Origin: Porticoccus sp047635255
GTDB taxonomy: Bacteria > Pseudomonadota > Gammaproteobacteria > Pseudomonadales > Porticoccaceae
Direction of reading: 5' to 3'
Length of the DNA stretch: 19,580 nucleotides
Assembly (NCBI GenBank): GCA_047635255.1
Contig: JBLIIR010000018.1
Location: 1 to 19,580 of the forward strand
Shown here piece by piece: positions 1-8,500 of this stretch; position 1 is the stretch's first letter, and each line of letters opens with the position of its first letter. The notes beneath the pieces were generated by a model that saw only the letters and a program-made list of their open reading frames with translations, was not told where the DNA came from and searched no databases. The translations under genes and the position numbers were made by a program.

Positions 1-1
1 G

Positions 2-625
2 AAAACTGAGCCAAGGGAGGCGAACGAACTGGAAAAAAAGCCTGAATACGCCAAGATTGATCCTAAGTCCTCTGATTTGAGGTCAGGGATTCTAGGCGTC
101 AACAATGTCGAATCATTGAGGCCTACTGGCACGCCAGCTGATTCTGGGTATGAGGATAATTCTTTACCGTTTGCCGAACCCGAAGTGATGAAATCAGAAA
201 TCATTACTGTGGATGTTGCGAATAAGGTCTTGTTGGAACACGCCTCTACAGAGACGTGGTTTAAAATTTATGAGGGGTTGACTATAGGGGGCCTCCTGAA
301 AAATATCGCTGCCAATTTAGCGTTGACCAAAGTCCAGGGCGTAGACCTATTTTTTGTGTTAGATGAGAGTCAAAGTGCAATCTATGGCCCTACGCATGAG
401 GGTCGCCTTTCTGTGGAGCTTTCAGTATATTTTGATGTGCCTGTTAAGGTTGCAATTGAAGTTGGTGTAGTTGCAACCGAGACTCCTCAATCTCGTCGTG
501 CAAGACTGCAAGAAGAGAAGCAAACAGAGGCCACAGAGAGCCTTCAATCTGACCCTAATGTGCATGATATTATGAATGTTTTTGGTGGCGTATTACTTAA
601 AAATACAATTAAAGCAGTTGATTAA
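2..625 (+). CDS. dnaX: DNA polymerase III tau/gamma subunit, C-terminal part (partial)
   Basis: The reading frame is open from the left edge, so this is the 3' end of a longer gene; the TTG at 77 is internal. In E. coli DnaX tau, the C-terminal domain binds the polymerase alpha subunit and links the two replicating cores of the holoenzyme. Visible here are a variable Pro/Glu-rich linker (about the first 60 residues) and then a compact domain containing W-F-K-I-Y-E-G-L, followed by L-K-N-I-A-A-N-L. The tail has the typical T-P-Q-S-R-R-A-R-L-Q-E-E-K segment and a D-P-N-V-H-D-I-M run near the end. The identity is also supported by the recR gene downstream, although the usual ybaB between them is absent. 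The ATPase domain and any programmed frameshift site lie outside the window. Confidence 0.85.
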   Translation, partial: KTEPREANELEKKPEYAKIDPKSSDLRSGILGVNNVESLRPTGTPADSGYEDNSLPFAEPEVMKSEIITVDVANKVLLEHASTETWFKIYEGLTIGGLLKNIAANLALTKVQGVDLFFVLDESQSAIYGPTHEGRLSVELSVYFDVPVKVAIEVGVVATETPQSRRARLQEEKQTEATESLQSDPNVHDIMNVFGGVLLKNTIKAVD

Positions 626-702
626 TTATACATTATTGATATGTGAATTTTAAAAATTTTTTTATATGCAGGGTAATATCTCCATATCTTTAGGCGCTAT
701 TT

Positions 703-743
703 TAAAGACTGTATATCCCTCTATGCGCCAGGGTCGGTCTTTA
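703..743 (+). other. Possible two-tier hairpin upstream of recR
   Basis: TAAAGAC at 703-709 pairs perfectly with GTCTTTA at 737-743. Inside it CCCT (717-720) can pair with AGGG (730-733) around a 9-base loop. It lies in the 156-base gap between dnaX and recR, 38 bases before the recR start. It has no T-run after it, so it is not a classic terminator. It could be a structured leader or an RNA-processing site; function unknown. Confidence 0.3.
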
Positions 744-781
744 GTAAAATTTATTCATTTATGTAGAAAGGGGATTGGCGG

Positions 782-1375
782 ATGTTTGGACCAATTATTG
801 ATGAGCTTGTAGCTAGCCTGCGATGCCTGCCTGGAGTGGGCCCCAAGTCTGCTCAGCGAATGGCACTGCATTTGCTCGAAAGGCATCGTGATGCCGCATA
901 TCGTCTGGCCGCATCACTGGAAGCAGCTGCTGATAAAATTGGTCGCTGTCAATTGTGCCGTACACTAACAGAAACTAGTATTTGCATTCTTTGCAGCAAT
1001 CTTCGTCGTGACCCGTTACAGCTTTGTGTTGTTGAAACACCTGCAGATCTCTTGGCTATAGAGCACAGCGGCACTTACAGGGGGCGTTACTTTGTTTTGC
1101 TAGGTCACTTGTCTCCTATTGATGGTATTGGACCAGAAGAAATCGGAATAGATCATTTGATAGCTAGGCTGTCTGAAGAAAATATAACTGAATTAATACT
1201 AGCAACCAATTTGACGGTAGAGGGTGAGGCAACCGCCCATTATATCAGTGAAAGAGCCAAGGCTTGCGGGGTTGCGGTTAGCCGTATTGCCCATGGCGTG
1301 CCTATGGGAGGGGAGCTAGAGTATGTAGATGGCGGCACCTTATCGCACGCATTTAGTAGCCGAAAGAAAATTTAA
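782..1375 (+). CDS. recR: Recombination mediator protein RecR
   Basis: RecR works with RecF and RecO to load RecA on SSB-coated gapped DNA during recombinational repair. The 197-residue length is normal for the family. In order are a helix-hairpin-helix region (about 7-31, with L-P-G-V-G-P-K-S-A-Q-R), a four-cysteine zinc finger (C56, C59, C68, C71) and a Toprim domain (about 79-174, with V-V-E-T-P-A-D and the A-T-N-L-T-V-E-G-E-A-T segment). The C-terminal H-G-V-P-M-G-G-E-L-E-Y is also characteristic. The ATG at 782 follows a GGGGATTGGCGG purine-rich stretch that can serve as ribosome binding site. The stop codon shares its last A with the start of rnd (TAATG), so the two are probably translationally coupled. 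Confidence 0.97.
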   Translation: MFGPIIDELVASLRCLPGVGPKSAQRMALHLLERHRDAAYRLAASLEAAADKIGRCQLCRTLTETSICILCSNLRRDPLQLCVVETPADLLAIEHSGTYRGRYFVLLGHLSPIDGIGPEEIGIDHLIARLSEENITELILATNLTVEGEATAHYISERAKACGVAVSRIAHGVPMGGELEYVDGGTLSHAFSSRKKI

Positions 1376-2532
1376 TGGACGCCCCTTTAAGCAGCGATCG
1401 ATTTTTACTGCCTACACCTATTCTTGTTAGTAGCACTGTGGAACTGCAAGATTGTATTACTCGGCTGGCTGACTGTGATGCGATCGCAATAGACACAGAG
1501 TTCATGAGGACAGACACATTTTTCCCAATACTAGGCTTGGTCCAGATTTTTAACGGTAAGGATTGTTGGTTGATTGATCCAGTCTCTATCTCAAACCTTT
1601 CCCCTCTTGCCGATTTATTGACAAATGAAGAGATTGTTAAGGTTTTTCATTCATGTTCTGAAGATATTGAAGTACTAAAGCATGTGTTGAATTGCATCCC
1701 AAGACCATTGTTTGATACACAGATTGCTGCTGCATTTGCTGGCTATGGCTTCTCTAAAGGCTACGCTGCTATCGTTGAGGTTATGCTAGGTATTCATGTT
1801 GAAAAAGGTGAAACTAGATCTAACTGGCTTCAGCGCCCTTTAAGTGAGAGTCAGTTAGGGTATGCCGCTTTAGATGTGATCCATTTGCTGCCAGTTTACA
1901 GGCAATTATGTGAGACTCTCGTGCAGTCGGACCGCAAGCCATGGGTCGATGAGGATATGAAGTTGCTAGTAAAGAATGCCTCTGATACAGAAGATTTGAG
2001 TCTATATTTCCAGAAAGTTAAAGGCGCTTGGCAGCTTTCACCCCAAGATCTTTCTGCGCTTCAGGTACTCTGTGAGTGGCGAGAAGCTGAAGCCAGAGAT
2101 AGAGATAGACCACGAGGTCGCATAGTTGATGATAAAACTCTTCTTGACGTTGTGTTCAGAAAGCCTGAATCAAAATTAGACTTAGTCTCAATGGAGGGAA
2201 TGCACCCTGGTTTGATCCGGCGCTATGCTGAAAAATTATTAGATTTACTGCGTGACGGGCTAGCCAAGCCAGAAAAAGAATATCCCGGGATACTGCCAGA
2301 GCCATTGCCTAGACATACTGGAGAAATGGTTAAGAGGTTGAAGCAGGTTGTGAACACTCAAGCTGAACTGCTGAACCTTGCCCCAGAGGTATTAGCAAGG
2401 AAGCGAGATATTGAATTTTTAGTTCGAAGTGTTATGAAAAAAGAGGCCTGTTTGCCGAAAAATATTGCCTTTGGATGGCGTGCTGGTGTGATAGGAAAGT
2501 CATTGTTAGATGCTGCTAACGCAGCAGTTTGA
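1375..2532 (+). CDS. rnd: Ribonuclease D
   Basis: RNase D is a 3'-to-5' exoribonuclease that trims tRNA precursors and other stable RNAs. The N-terminal DEDDy exonuclease domain shows all catalytic elements: D40 and E42 in I-D-T-E-F, D97 in F-H-S-C-S-E-D, and Y163 with D167 in Y-A-A-L-D. An HRDC domain follows (about residues 215-295, L-C-E-W-R-E-A-E-A-R-D-R-D-R-P-R-G), then a second, less conserved C-terminal helical region. At 385 residues it is close to E. coli RNase D (about 375). It starts inside the recR stop codon, so it is read from the recR message. The rnd-ycgL-ycgN order downstream is the Pseudomonas-like arrangement. Confidence 0.96.
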   Translation: MDAPLSSDRFLLPTPILVSSTVELQDCITRLADCDAIAIDTEFMRTDTFFPILGLVQIFNGKDCWLIDPVSISNLSPLADLLTNEEIVKVFHSCSEDIEVLKHVLNCIPRPLFDTQIAAAFAGYGFSKGYAAIVEVMLGIHVEKGETRSNWLQRPLSESQLGYAALDVIHLLPVYRQLCETLVQSDRKPWVDEDMKLLVKNASDTEDLSLYFQKVKGAWQLSPQDLSALQVLCEWREAEARDRDRPRGRIVDDKTLLDVVFRKPESKLDLVSMEGMHPGLIRRYAEKLLDLLRDGLAKPEKEYPGILPEPLPRHTGEMVKRLKQVVNTQAELLNLAPEVLARKRDIEFLVRSVMKKEACLPKNIAFGWRAGVIGKSLLDAANAAV

Positions 2533-2575
2533 TTGAGTTTTCTATTAAGTTAATAAACTTTTAGTGAGACCCCTT

Positions 2576-2857
2576 GTGGAAAAAATTTGTAGTATATACA
2601 GAAGCCCAAAAGAAGAGGGCATGTATTTATATGTAGACAAAAAGAATGAGTTGAAGCCTGTTCCTGAGGAGCTTCTAAAAAGGTTTGGGAAGCCGGAATT
2701 AGCTATGACGCTTTTAATTACTCCGGACAAAAAATTAGCTCGTGTTGATGCAGAGCGTGTTTTAGAGATGATTGAAGAGAACGGGTTCTACCTGCAAATG
2801 CCGCCAACTCCCGCATATGATATGCAGTGGCTGCGAGACAAGAATAGTAAATTATGA
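2576..2857 (+). CDS. ycgL: YcgL domain protein
   Basis: This is a member of the small YcgL family, whose biochemical role is not established. The family signature is clear: K-I-C-S-I-Y-R-S-P-K near the N terminus, M-Y-L-Y-V-D-K-K, V-P-E-E-L-L-K-R-F-G-K-P, and G-F-Y-L-Q-M-P-P-T-P near the end. I place the start at GTG 2576 because Pseudomonas homologues begin two residues before the I-C-S-I-Y-R-S block. A possible weak ribosome binding site, GTGAG, lies at 2564-2568. An in-frame GTG at 2564 would add four residues but has no visible ribosome binding site. It lies 43 bases after rnd and just before ycgN, so an rnd-ycgL-ycgN operon is likely. Confidence 0.9.
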   Translation: MEKICSIYRSPKEEGMYLYVDKKNELKPVPEELLKRFGKPELAMTLLITPDKKLARVDAERVLEMIEENGFYLQMPPTPAYDMQWLRDKNSKL

Positions 2858-2878
2858 GTGTATCTTTATAGGTGTTTT

Positions 2879-3346
2879 ATGGATAGAGTTGCAGGGAGCA
2901 GTCGGATAAATCAGCCGTCATGGACATATAAGCCTTTAAGTCAGATGTCTCCCAAAGAATGGGAGTTGATTTGTGATGGTTGCGGTAAGTGCTGTTTACA
3001 TAAACTAGAGGACGATGACACGGGGGAAGTTTTTGATACGAACGTGGCCTGCTACCTGCTAGACGAAACGAGCTGTCAGTGTGGCGACTATCAAAATAGA
3101 CTCACGCTGGCTCCCAATTGTTTTAAGCTAACCCCTCAGAATATGGCGGAGCAGAGCTGGCTGCCTAGTACTTGTGCCTATCGTTTATTGTATGAAGGTA
3201 GCCCTTTACCTAGATGGCATCACTTAGTTTCTGGCAATGCTAAGTCTGTTCATTCTTCCGGTATATCTGCTCAAGGAAAAATAGTTTCAGAGCATGATGT
3301 GCGCCAGAATGAAATGGAAGATCATATTGTCCAATGGGTAAATTAA
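2879..3346 (+). CDS. ycgN: YcgN family cysteine-cluster protein (UPF0260, YkgJ-like)
   Basis: This belongs to the UPF0260/YcgN family of small cytosolic proteins with a conserved cysteine cluster thought to bind zinc or iron; its physiological role is unknown. Nine cysteines are present, counting from the ATG at 2879: C32, C35, C38 and C39 (I-C-D-G-C-G-K-C-C-L-H-K-L), C58, C66, C68, C81 and C99. The W-L-P-S-T-C-A-Y-R-L-L and L-P-R-W-H-H-L segments are also typical of the family. The ATG at 2879 is chosen over an upstream in-frame GTG at 2858, because AGG at 2870-2872 gives the ATG a ribosome binding site and the GTG has none. Length 155 residues, close to the E. coli protein. It follows ycgL by 21 bases. 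Confidence 0.92.
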   Translation: MDRVAGSSRINQPSWTYKPLSQMSPKEWELICDGCGKCCLHKLEDDDTGEVFDTNVACYLLDETSCQCGDYQNRLTLAPNCFKLTPQNMAEQSWLPSTCAYRLLYEGSPLPRWHHLVSGNAKSVHSSGISAQGKIVSEHDVRQNEMEDHIVQWVN

Positions 3347-3468
3347 CTATGTTTTACTATTACCCTAAAGAGTATTGATGAATATTTGGGGAAATGATTA
3401 AATTTTTGGAAGTCAAATGTATGTATTGTTAGATGTTCTTTTCTATCAGCAAGTGATGCGGAGTATGT

Positions 3469-3819
3469 ATGTATTCAGTGGAAAATTATTACTGGGGGCT
3501 GCTTGGTTATTATCTTGGATCTTTGATGGTCATGTCTTTTCTCTTTCGGTTTAGAGGAATAGTCCCTAGCGGGCATTTTCGAAATCTTTTGTTGATCTTT
3601 ATTGCCACGGTGCTATTTGCCCCAATATATGCTGAATCTGGAAGTGATTTTTTGGCACCCGCTTGGTTTGCGAGTCTTATTGAAGGGGTCTCGGGAGAGC
3701 CAGAGCAGTCTTATTTTCGAGGCGCGTTTACTATCTTTATTTGGTATTTTTTAGCCTTAATTTCATATATTTTGTATTATAGATCTAGATCAAGAAAACT
3801 TTCAAAACGTCGAAATTAG
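3469..3819 (+). CDS. Small multi-spanning membrane protein, unrecognised
   Basis: I do not recognise this 116-residue protein. It has three likely membrane helices, at about residues 8-27, 38-55 and 84-104, and a strongly basic C-terminal tail (R-S-R-S-R-K-L-S-K-R-R-N). By the positive-inside rule this tail should face the cytoplasm. The loop between helices 2 and 3 is acidic and rich in aromatic residues. The start is supported by GGAG at 3460-3463, five bases before the ATG, and an in-frame stop just upstream. It is on the same strand as ycgN (122 bases away) and fadD (73 bases away). No function is inferred. Confidence 0.75.
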   Translation: MYSVENYYWGLLGYYLGSLMVMSFLFRFRGIVPSGHFRNLLLIFIATVLFAPIYAESGSDFLAPAWFASLIEGVSGEPEQSYFRGAFTIFIWYFLALISYILYYRSRSRKLSKRRN

Positions 3820-3892
3820 ACTCTATTTGAACGACCCTGATGGGCGATTAGCAAGAGAGTGATAACAGGTAAACATTTATAGGAAAAAAGTG

Positions 3893-5575
3893 ATGGAAAC
3901 AGATGGATCAATGAGATCTGTAAATGAAGCTGTTTGTAAAGCTAGGTTAGATTATTCTTTTCCTGATTCCCTGGAGCCGTCACCACTCAAATCATTACTT
4001 GATGTTTTAGAGAAAGCTGTCGCTCGGTTTCCCGAGCAACCAGCTGTCACTTCATTAGGAAACACCCTCAGTTATAAAGAGCTAGATGCTCTTTCAACGG
4101 CATTTGCTATTCACCTAAAGCAATCGACAAGCTTTCAATCTGGTGATCGAATAGCTATTCAGATGCCCAGTTTATCTCAATATCTAGTAGTGGCATATGG
4201 GGCGTTTAAGGCTGGCCTGGTGGTGGTAAATATTAATCCACTTTATACGGAGGTGGAGCTTGAATATCAATTCTCTCATGCTGGCATTGTGGGGATAGTG
4301 GTCTTCGATAAATTTTTACCAGTGATTGAAGCCGTTGCTAAGAAAGTCGTTATAAAGCACATATTTGTTGCAACTCCTTTTGATCTGCATCCCCCGGTGA
4401 AGCGTGCGGTGATGACGATTATTCTTAAGCTGTTAGGAAGGTCCGTGCCTTTTGGCAAAGCAATACCATTGCGTCAAGCGCTTTCTGGCAGCATCGATGA
4501 CAATTTTATTCCTGCTGTATTAAGTCCTGATGATATGGCTTTATTGCAATACACAGGGGGTACAACAGGCGTATCGAAACCTGCAATAATTAGTCATGGA
4601 AATCTTATTAGTGTGGCTCGTCAAGGATGGGTAGGTCTTGAGCGCTCGGGCGCCAAAATGGGGGTTGAGCGTATTGTGTCTCCGTTGCCACTTTATCATA
4701 TTTATGCCTTTGCATTGGTTCTCACTATTGGGATTTATATGGGTTCCCATACACTATTGATACCCAACCCTAGGGACATTCATGGCTTTGTATCATTATT
4801 AAGAAAGTGGCCCGCCACAATATTTTCTGGGTTAAATACGTTGTTTGTTGCCTTGATGGAGCATCAAGATTTCAAGAAAACAAATTTTTCTGCTCTAAAA
4901 ATTACCTTATCTGGCGGTGCTGCACTGGCTGCTGCCCCAGCCGAAGCATGGAAATCCATGACCGGTTGCGAGATCAGTGATGCTTATGGTTTAACAGAGG
5001 CCTCTCCAATTGTTTCATTTTGTCCTAAAAATTCTGGGAAAATTGGCTCAGTTGGAATAGCTATGCCAGAGACAGAATTACGTATTGCTGATTCTAGCGG
5101 AGAACCCTTAGGCGTTGACGAGCATGGCGAAATTTGGGTTAAAGGGCCACAGGTAATGCAGGGATACCTGAACTTTCCCGAAGAGACAGCAAAGACGCTC
5201 ACGGAAGATGGGTGGTTAAAAACAGGGGATATAGGTTCTGTTGATGCTGACGGCTTTCTTTATGTTCATGACCGACAAAAGGACATGATTATTGTTTCTG
5301 GATTCAATGTGTATCCAAATGAAATTGAAAATGTGATTTCTCATCATCCAGATATCACCTATTGCGCTGTTATAGGTGTACCTGACGACGATTCCGGCGA
5401 AGCCGTAAAGTTATTCTTGGTGAGCTCTAATTCCAGCTTAACAGAAGAAGAGGTGCGGTCTTTTTATGTCAACCAGTTAGCTCGATATAAATGGCCAAGA
5501 GATATAGTGTTCAGAGATGAATTACCTTTGTCTAATATAGGTAAAGTGTTGCGTCGAGAGCTACGAGATAACTAA
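3893..5575 (+). CDS. fadD: Long-chain fatty acid-CoA ligase (FadD type)
   Basis: It activates free fatty acids to acyl-CoA with ATP (via an acyl-adenylate), feeding beta-oxidation at the inner face of the cytoplasmic membrane. It is an ANL-superfamily enzyme of 560 residues, almost the length of E. coli FadD (561). The AMP-binding P-loop motif Y-T-G-G-T-T-G-V-S-K is at about 220-229, Y-G-L-T-E-A at 365-370, and W-L-K-T-G-D at 441-446. The fatty-acid-ligase signature D-M-I-I-V-S-G-F-N-V-Y-P-N-E-I-E lies around 464-479, and the catalytic lysine in I-G-K near 551. AGGA at 3881-3884 supports either ATG 3893 (chosen) or GTG 3890. The residues after the P-loop lysine are P-A where FadD has G-A; this is probably tolerated. 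Acyl chain preference cannot be read from the sequence, so a paralogue of fadD is possible. Confidence 0.87.
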   Translation: METDGSMRSVNEAVCKARLDYSFPDSLEPSPLKSLLDVLEKAVARFPEQPAVTSLGNTLSYKELDALSTAFAIHLKQSTSFQSGDRIAIQMPSLSQYLVVAYGAFKAGLVVVNINPLYTEVELEYQFSHAGIVGIVVFDKFLPVIEAVAKKVVIKHIFVATPFDLHPPVKRAVMTIILKLLGRSVPFGKAIPLRQALSGSIDDNFIPAVLSPDDMALLQYTGGTTGVSKPAIISHGNLISVARQGWVGLERSGAKMGVERIVSPLPLYHIYAFALVLTIGIYMGSHTLLIPNPRDIHGFVSLLRKWPATIFSGLNTLFVALMEHQDFKKTNFSALKITLSGGAALAAAPAEAWKSMTGCEISDAYGLTEASPIVSFCPKNSGKIGSVGIAMPETELRIADSSGEPLGVDEHGEIWVKGPQVMQGYLNFPEETAKTLTEDGWLKTGDIGSVDADGFLYVHDRQKDMIIVSGFNVYPNEIENVISHHPDITYCAVIGVPDDDSGEAVKLFLVSSNSSLTEEEVRSFYVNQLARYKWPRDIVFRDELPLSNIGKVLRRELRDN

Positions 5576-5585
5576 GTGATGAGTA

Positions 5586-8500
5586 ATGAAATTGACACAA
5601 AATGAAAGAATTCTGTGGCGAAAAAAAATCGCTGTCAGCCTAAGTGTCGATCGTTATTCATTAGACCAAGCGCTGATAAGAATTGGCCGTTGCGCTGAGA
5701 CGGGTCAAGCTGTTGATATTGAGTTAAAGCGCTTTATCAAAAAGCTGAATCACTCCTGTAGACAGCGTAGCTTGCGCTATGCCAGCATTCCTAAGATTAA
5801 ATACCCCGAAGATTTACCTATTGCTGAGCGTCGTGATGAGATCAAAGAAGCGATTTTGAGCAACCAAGTTGTTATTATCGCCGGAGAAACGGGCTCAGGA
5901 AAAACAACACAGCTACCTAAAATCTGTTTAGATCTGGGTCGTGGCGCGACAGGCCTTATAGGGCATACCCAGCCAAGGCGAATCGCTGCCAGAACCGTTG
6001 CTAGCCGTATTGCCGAGGAACTTGGGCAGCCTCTTGGCGAAACTGTGGGATACCAAGTTCGTTTTAATGAAACAAGCAGTGAAAATACACTGATTAAGCT
6101 GATGACGGATGGTATATTACTGGCTGAAATTCAACACGATCGTTACTTTAGTAAATATGACACCATCATCATCGATGAAGCCCATGAGAGGAGCCTGAAT
6201 ATTGACTTCCTGCTCGGTTACCTAAAGACTATTCTTCCCAAACGCCCTGACTTAAAGCTCATTATTACCTCTGCAACTATAGATCTAGAGAAGTTTTCTC
6301 AGCACTTTAACGGCGCGCCAATTATTGAGGTGTCTGGACGTACATATCCAGTTGATGTCGAATATATCCCGGCATTAGAGGATCGAGATTTAGGGCAATC
6401 CATACTGGACGCGGTGGAGCATATTTTGACGCTTCCTGAGCGTGGGGATATATTGGTTTTTCATAGCGGAGAAAGAGAGATACGTGAAACAGCAAGTGTA
6501 TTACGGAAGGCGCAACTTCCTCACCTCGATGTTGTGCCTCTGTATGCGCGATTAAGTCTGTCGGAGCAAACTAAGGTCTTTTCACTCCATAAGGGCATTA
6601 GAGTCGTTCTTGCGACCAATGTTGCGGAAACTTCCCTAACAGTCCCAGGAATACGCTATGTTGTCGATCCAGGTACAGCTAGGATTAGTCGTTATAGCTA
6701 TCGAACAAAAGTACAACGATTACCTATTGAGCCTATCTCTCAAGCAAGCGCCAATCAACGCAAAGGTCGCTGTGGGCGAATAAGCAACGGAACATGTTTT
6801 CGATTGTATAGCGAAGAGGATTTTAATGGTCGTCCTTCATTCACTGATCCAGAAATCATTCGCACCAATTTGGCCTCAGTTATTTTAAAGATGCTGCATT
6901 TGAAAATAGGAGATATCCGAGATTTTTCATTTTTAGAATCTCCCGATAATCGCTTAATAAACGATGGGTATGGTTTGTTACAGGAATTGCAGGCCGTAAC
7001 TAAACAGTCTGGATTAACTGAGATAGGTCGAAAATTATGCAGAATTCCGACAGACCCCAAACTAGGAAGAATACTTCTAGCTGCAGAGGATGAGGGAGCC
7101 CTCAAAGAAGTTCTAATTATCATTTCAGCGTTGAGTGTTCAGGATCCTCGGGATAGGCCGCCAGATCAACAGGAGGCTGCAGATCTAAAGCACCGAAAAT
7201 GGCAAGATAAGGAGTCTGATTTCAGCACTTTAGTTAATTTATGGAGACACTTTGAGGAGCAACGACAAGACTTAAGCAGGAGTCAATTTGATAGGTATTG
7301 CCGTCAAAATTTTGTTTCTCCTCTAAGAATGCGTGAATGGCGAGAGTTGCACCATCAGCTTCATGGCATATGTCGTGAGCTAAAAATAAAAGAAAATCCT
7401 CAGCCTGCAGGTTATGAAGCTATCCATAGATCCTTGCTGCACGGATTGTTGGGTCAAATTGGTTGCCGACGAACAGCTGTTGACAGTGAAGGTGCAGAAA
7501 AAAAACAGGAAAAAATTAGCAAAGAATTTACTGGCACAAGAAATCGTAAGTTTTATGTGTTCCCTGGCTCATCTGTTAGCAAAGCTCCACCTCCATGGTT
7601 GATGTCTGCAGAGATGATTGAGACCTCAAGGCTGTTTAGTCATCATAATGCAAAAATAGACCCAAGCTGGCTGCCTACCCTGGCTGCTCATCTGGTCAAA
7701 AAAACCTATAGTGAGCCGCATTACAGTGTCCGCAATGGCCAGGTGATGGCTTACGAAAAACAGACACTTTACGGCTTACTGATAGTAGACAAAAAACGCT
7801 GTGCTTACGGGAAGATCAATCCAGTCATTTCACGAGAAATATTTATTCGTGCTGCCTTGGTGGAAGGTGGATACCGGGGGAAAGGGAAATTTTTTGACCA
7901 CAATCTTAAACTTCAAGACAGCCTGCTGAATATTGAGTCTAGGACTCGCCGCAGGGATATATTGGTGGATGATTCGGTCATATTTGATTTTTACGACCGC
8001 TTAATTCCTGAAGATATAGTGACTTTGTCTGGATTTGAGGCTTGGCGCAAAATAAAAGAGCAGGCGCTGGAAGGGGGTGCCTTGAAGTTCCTGCATATGA
8101 GTGCCGATTTGTTGAGCCAAGACAGTCATTGTCACCCCGATATTTCTGAATTTCCAGACACTATCGAGTGGGACGGTGTCTCATACCTCGTGTCCTATCA
8201 TTTTGAACCTGGGCACGTTAAAGACGGGGTGACTGTTACAGTGCCAGTTGGTGTATTGCATCAAGTACCGATGCATCTTTTTGATTGGCTTGTGCCTGGA
8301 ATGCTCCGTGATAAATGCATCGCTCTTGTTAGAGGTCTGTCTAAGCCTATTCGTAGAAATTTTGTGCCTGTTCCTGATTATGTGGATAAAGCTCTGGAGT
8401 CGTTGAAGCCCTCAAATATTAAGCTGACCGAGGCATTAGGCATTCACCTTAAATTACAAGCTGGGATCGATATACAAACCGACGATTGGAATCAGGCGTT

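Noticed and set aside
270..292. ACTATAGGGG near 281-290, resembling a T7 promoter core.
   Set aside because: Only about half of the 18 promoter positions match and it lies within dnaX coding sequence; chance.
4276..4458. Reverse-strand frame inside fadD, one of several in this gene.
   Set aside because: It lies fully inside a strongly conserved gene on the other strand and its translation has no domain-like features; a shadow frame.
6755..7123. 122-codon reverse-strand frame inside hrpA.
   Set aside because: It overlaps the conserved helicase region of hrpA and shows no ribosome binding site or protein-like pattern.
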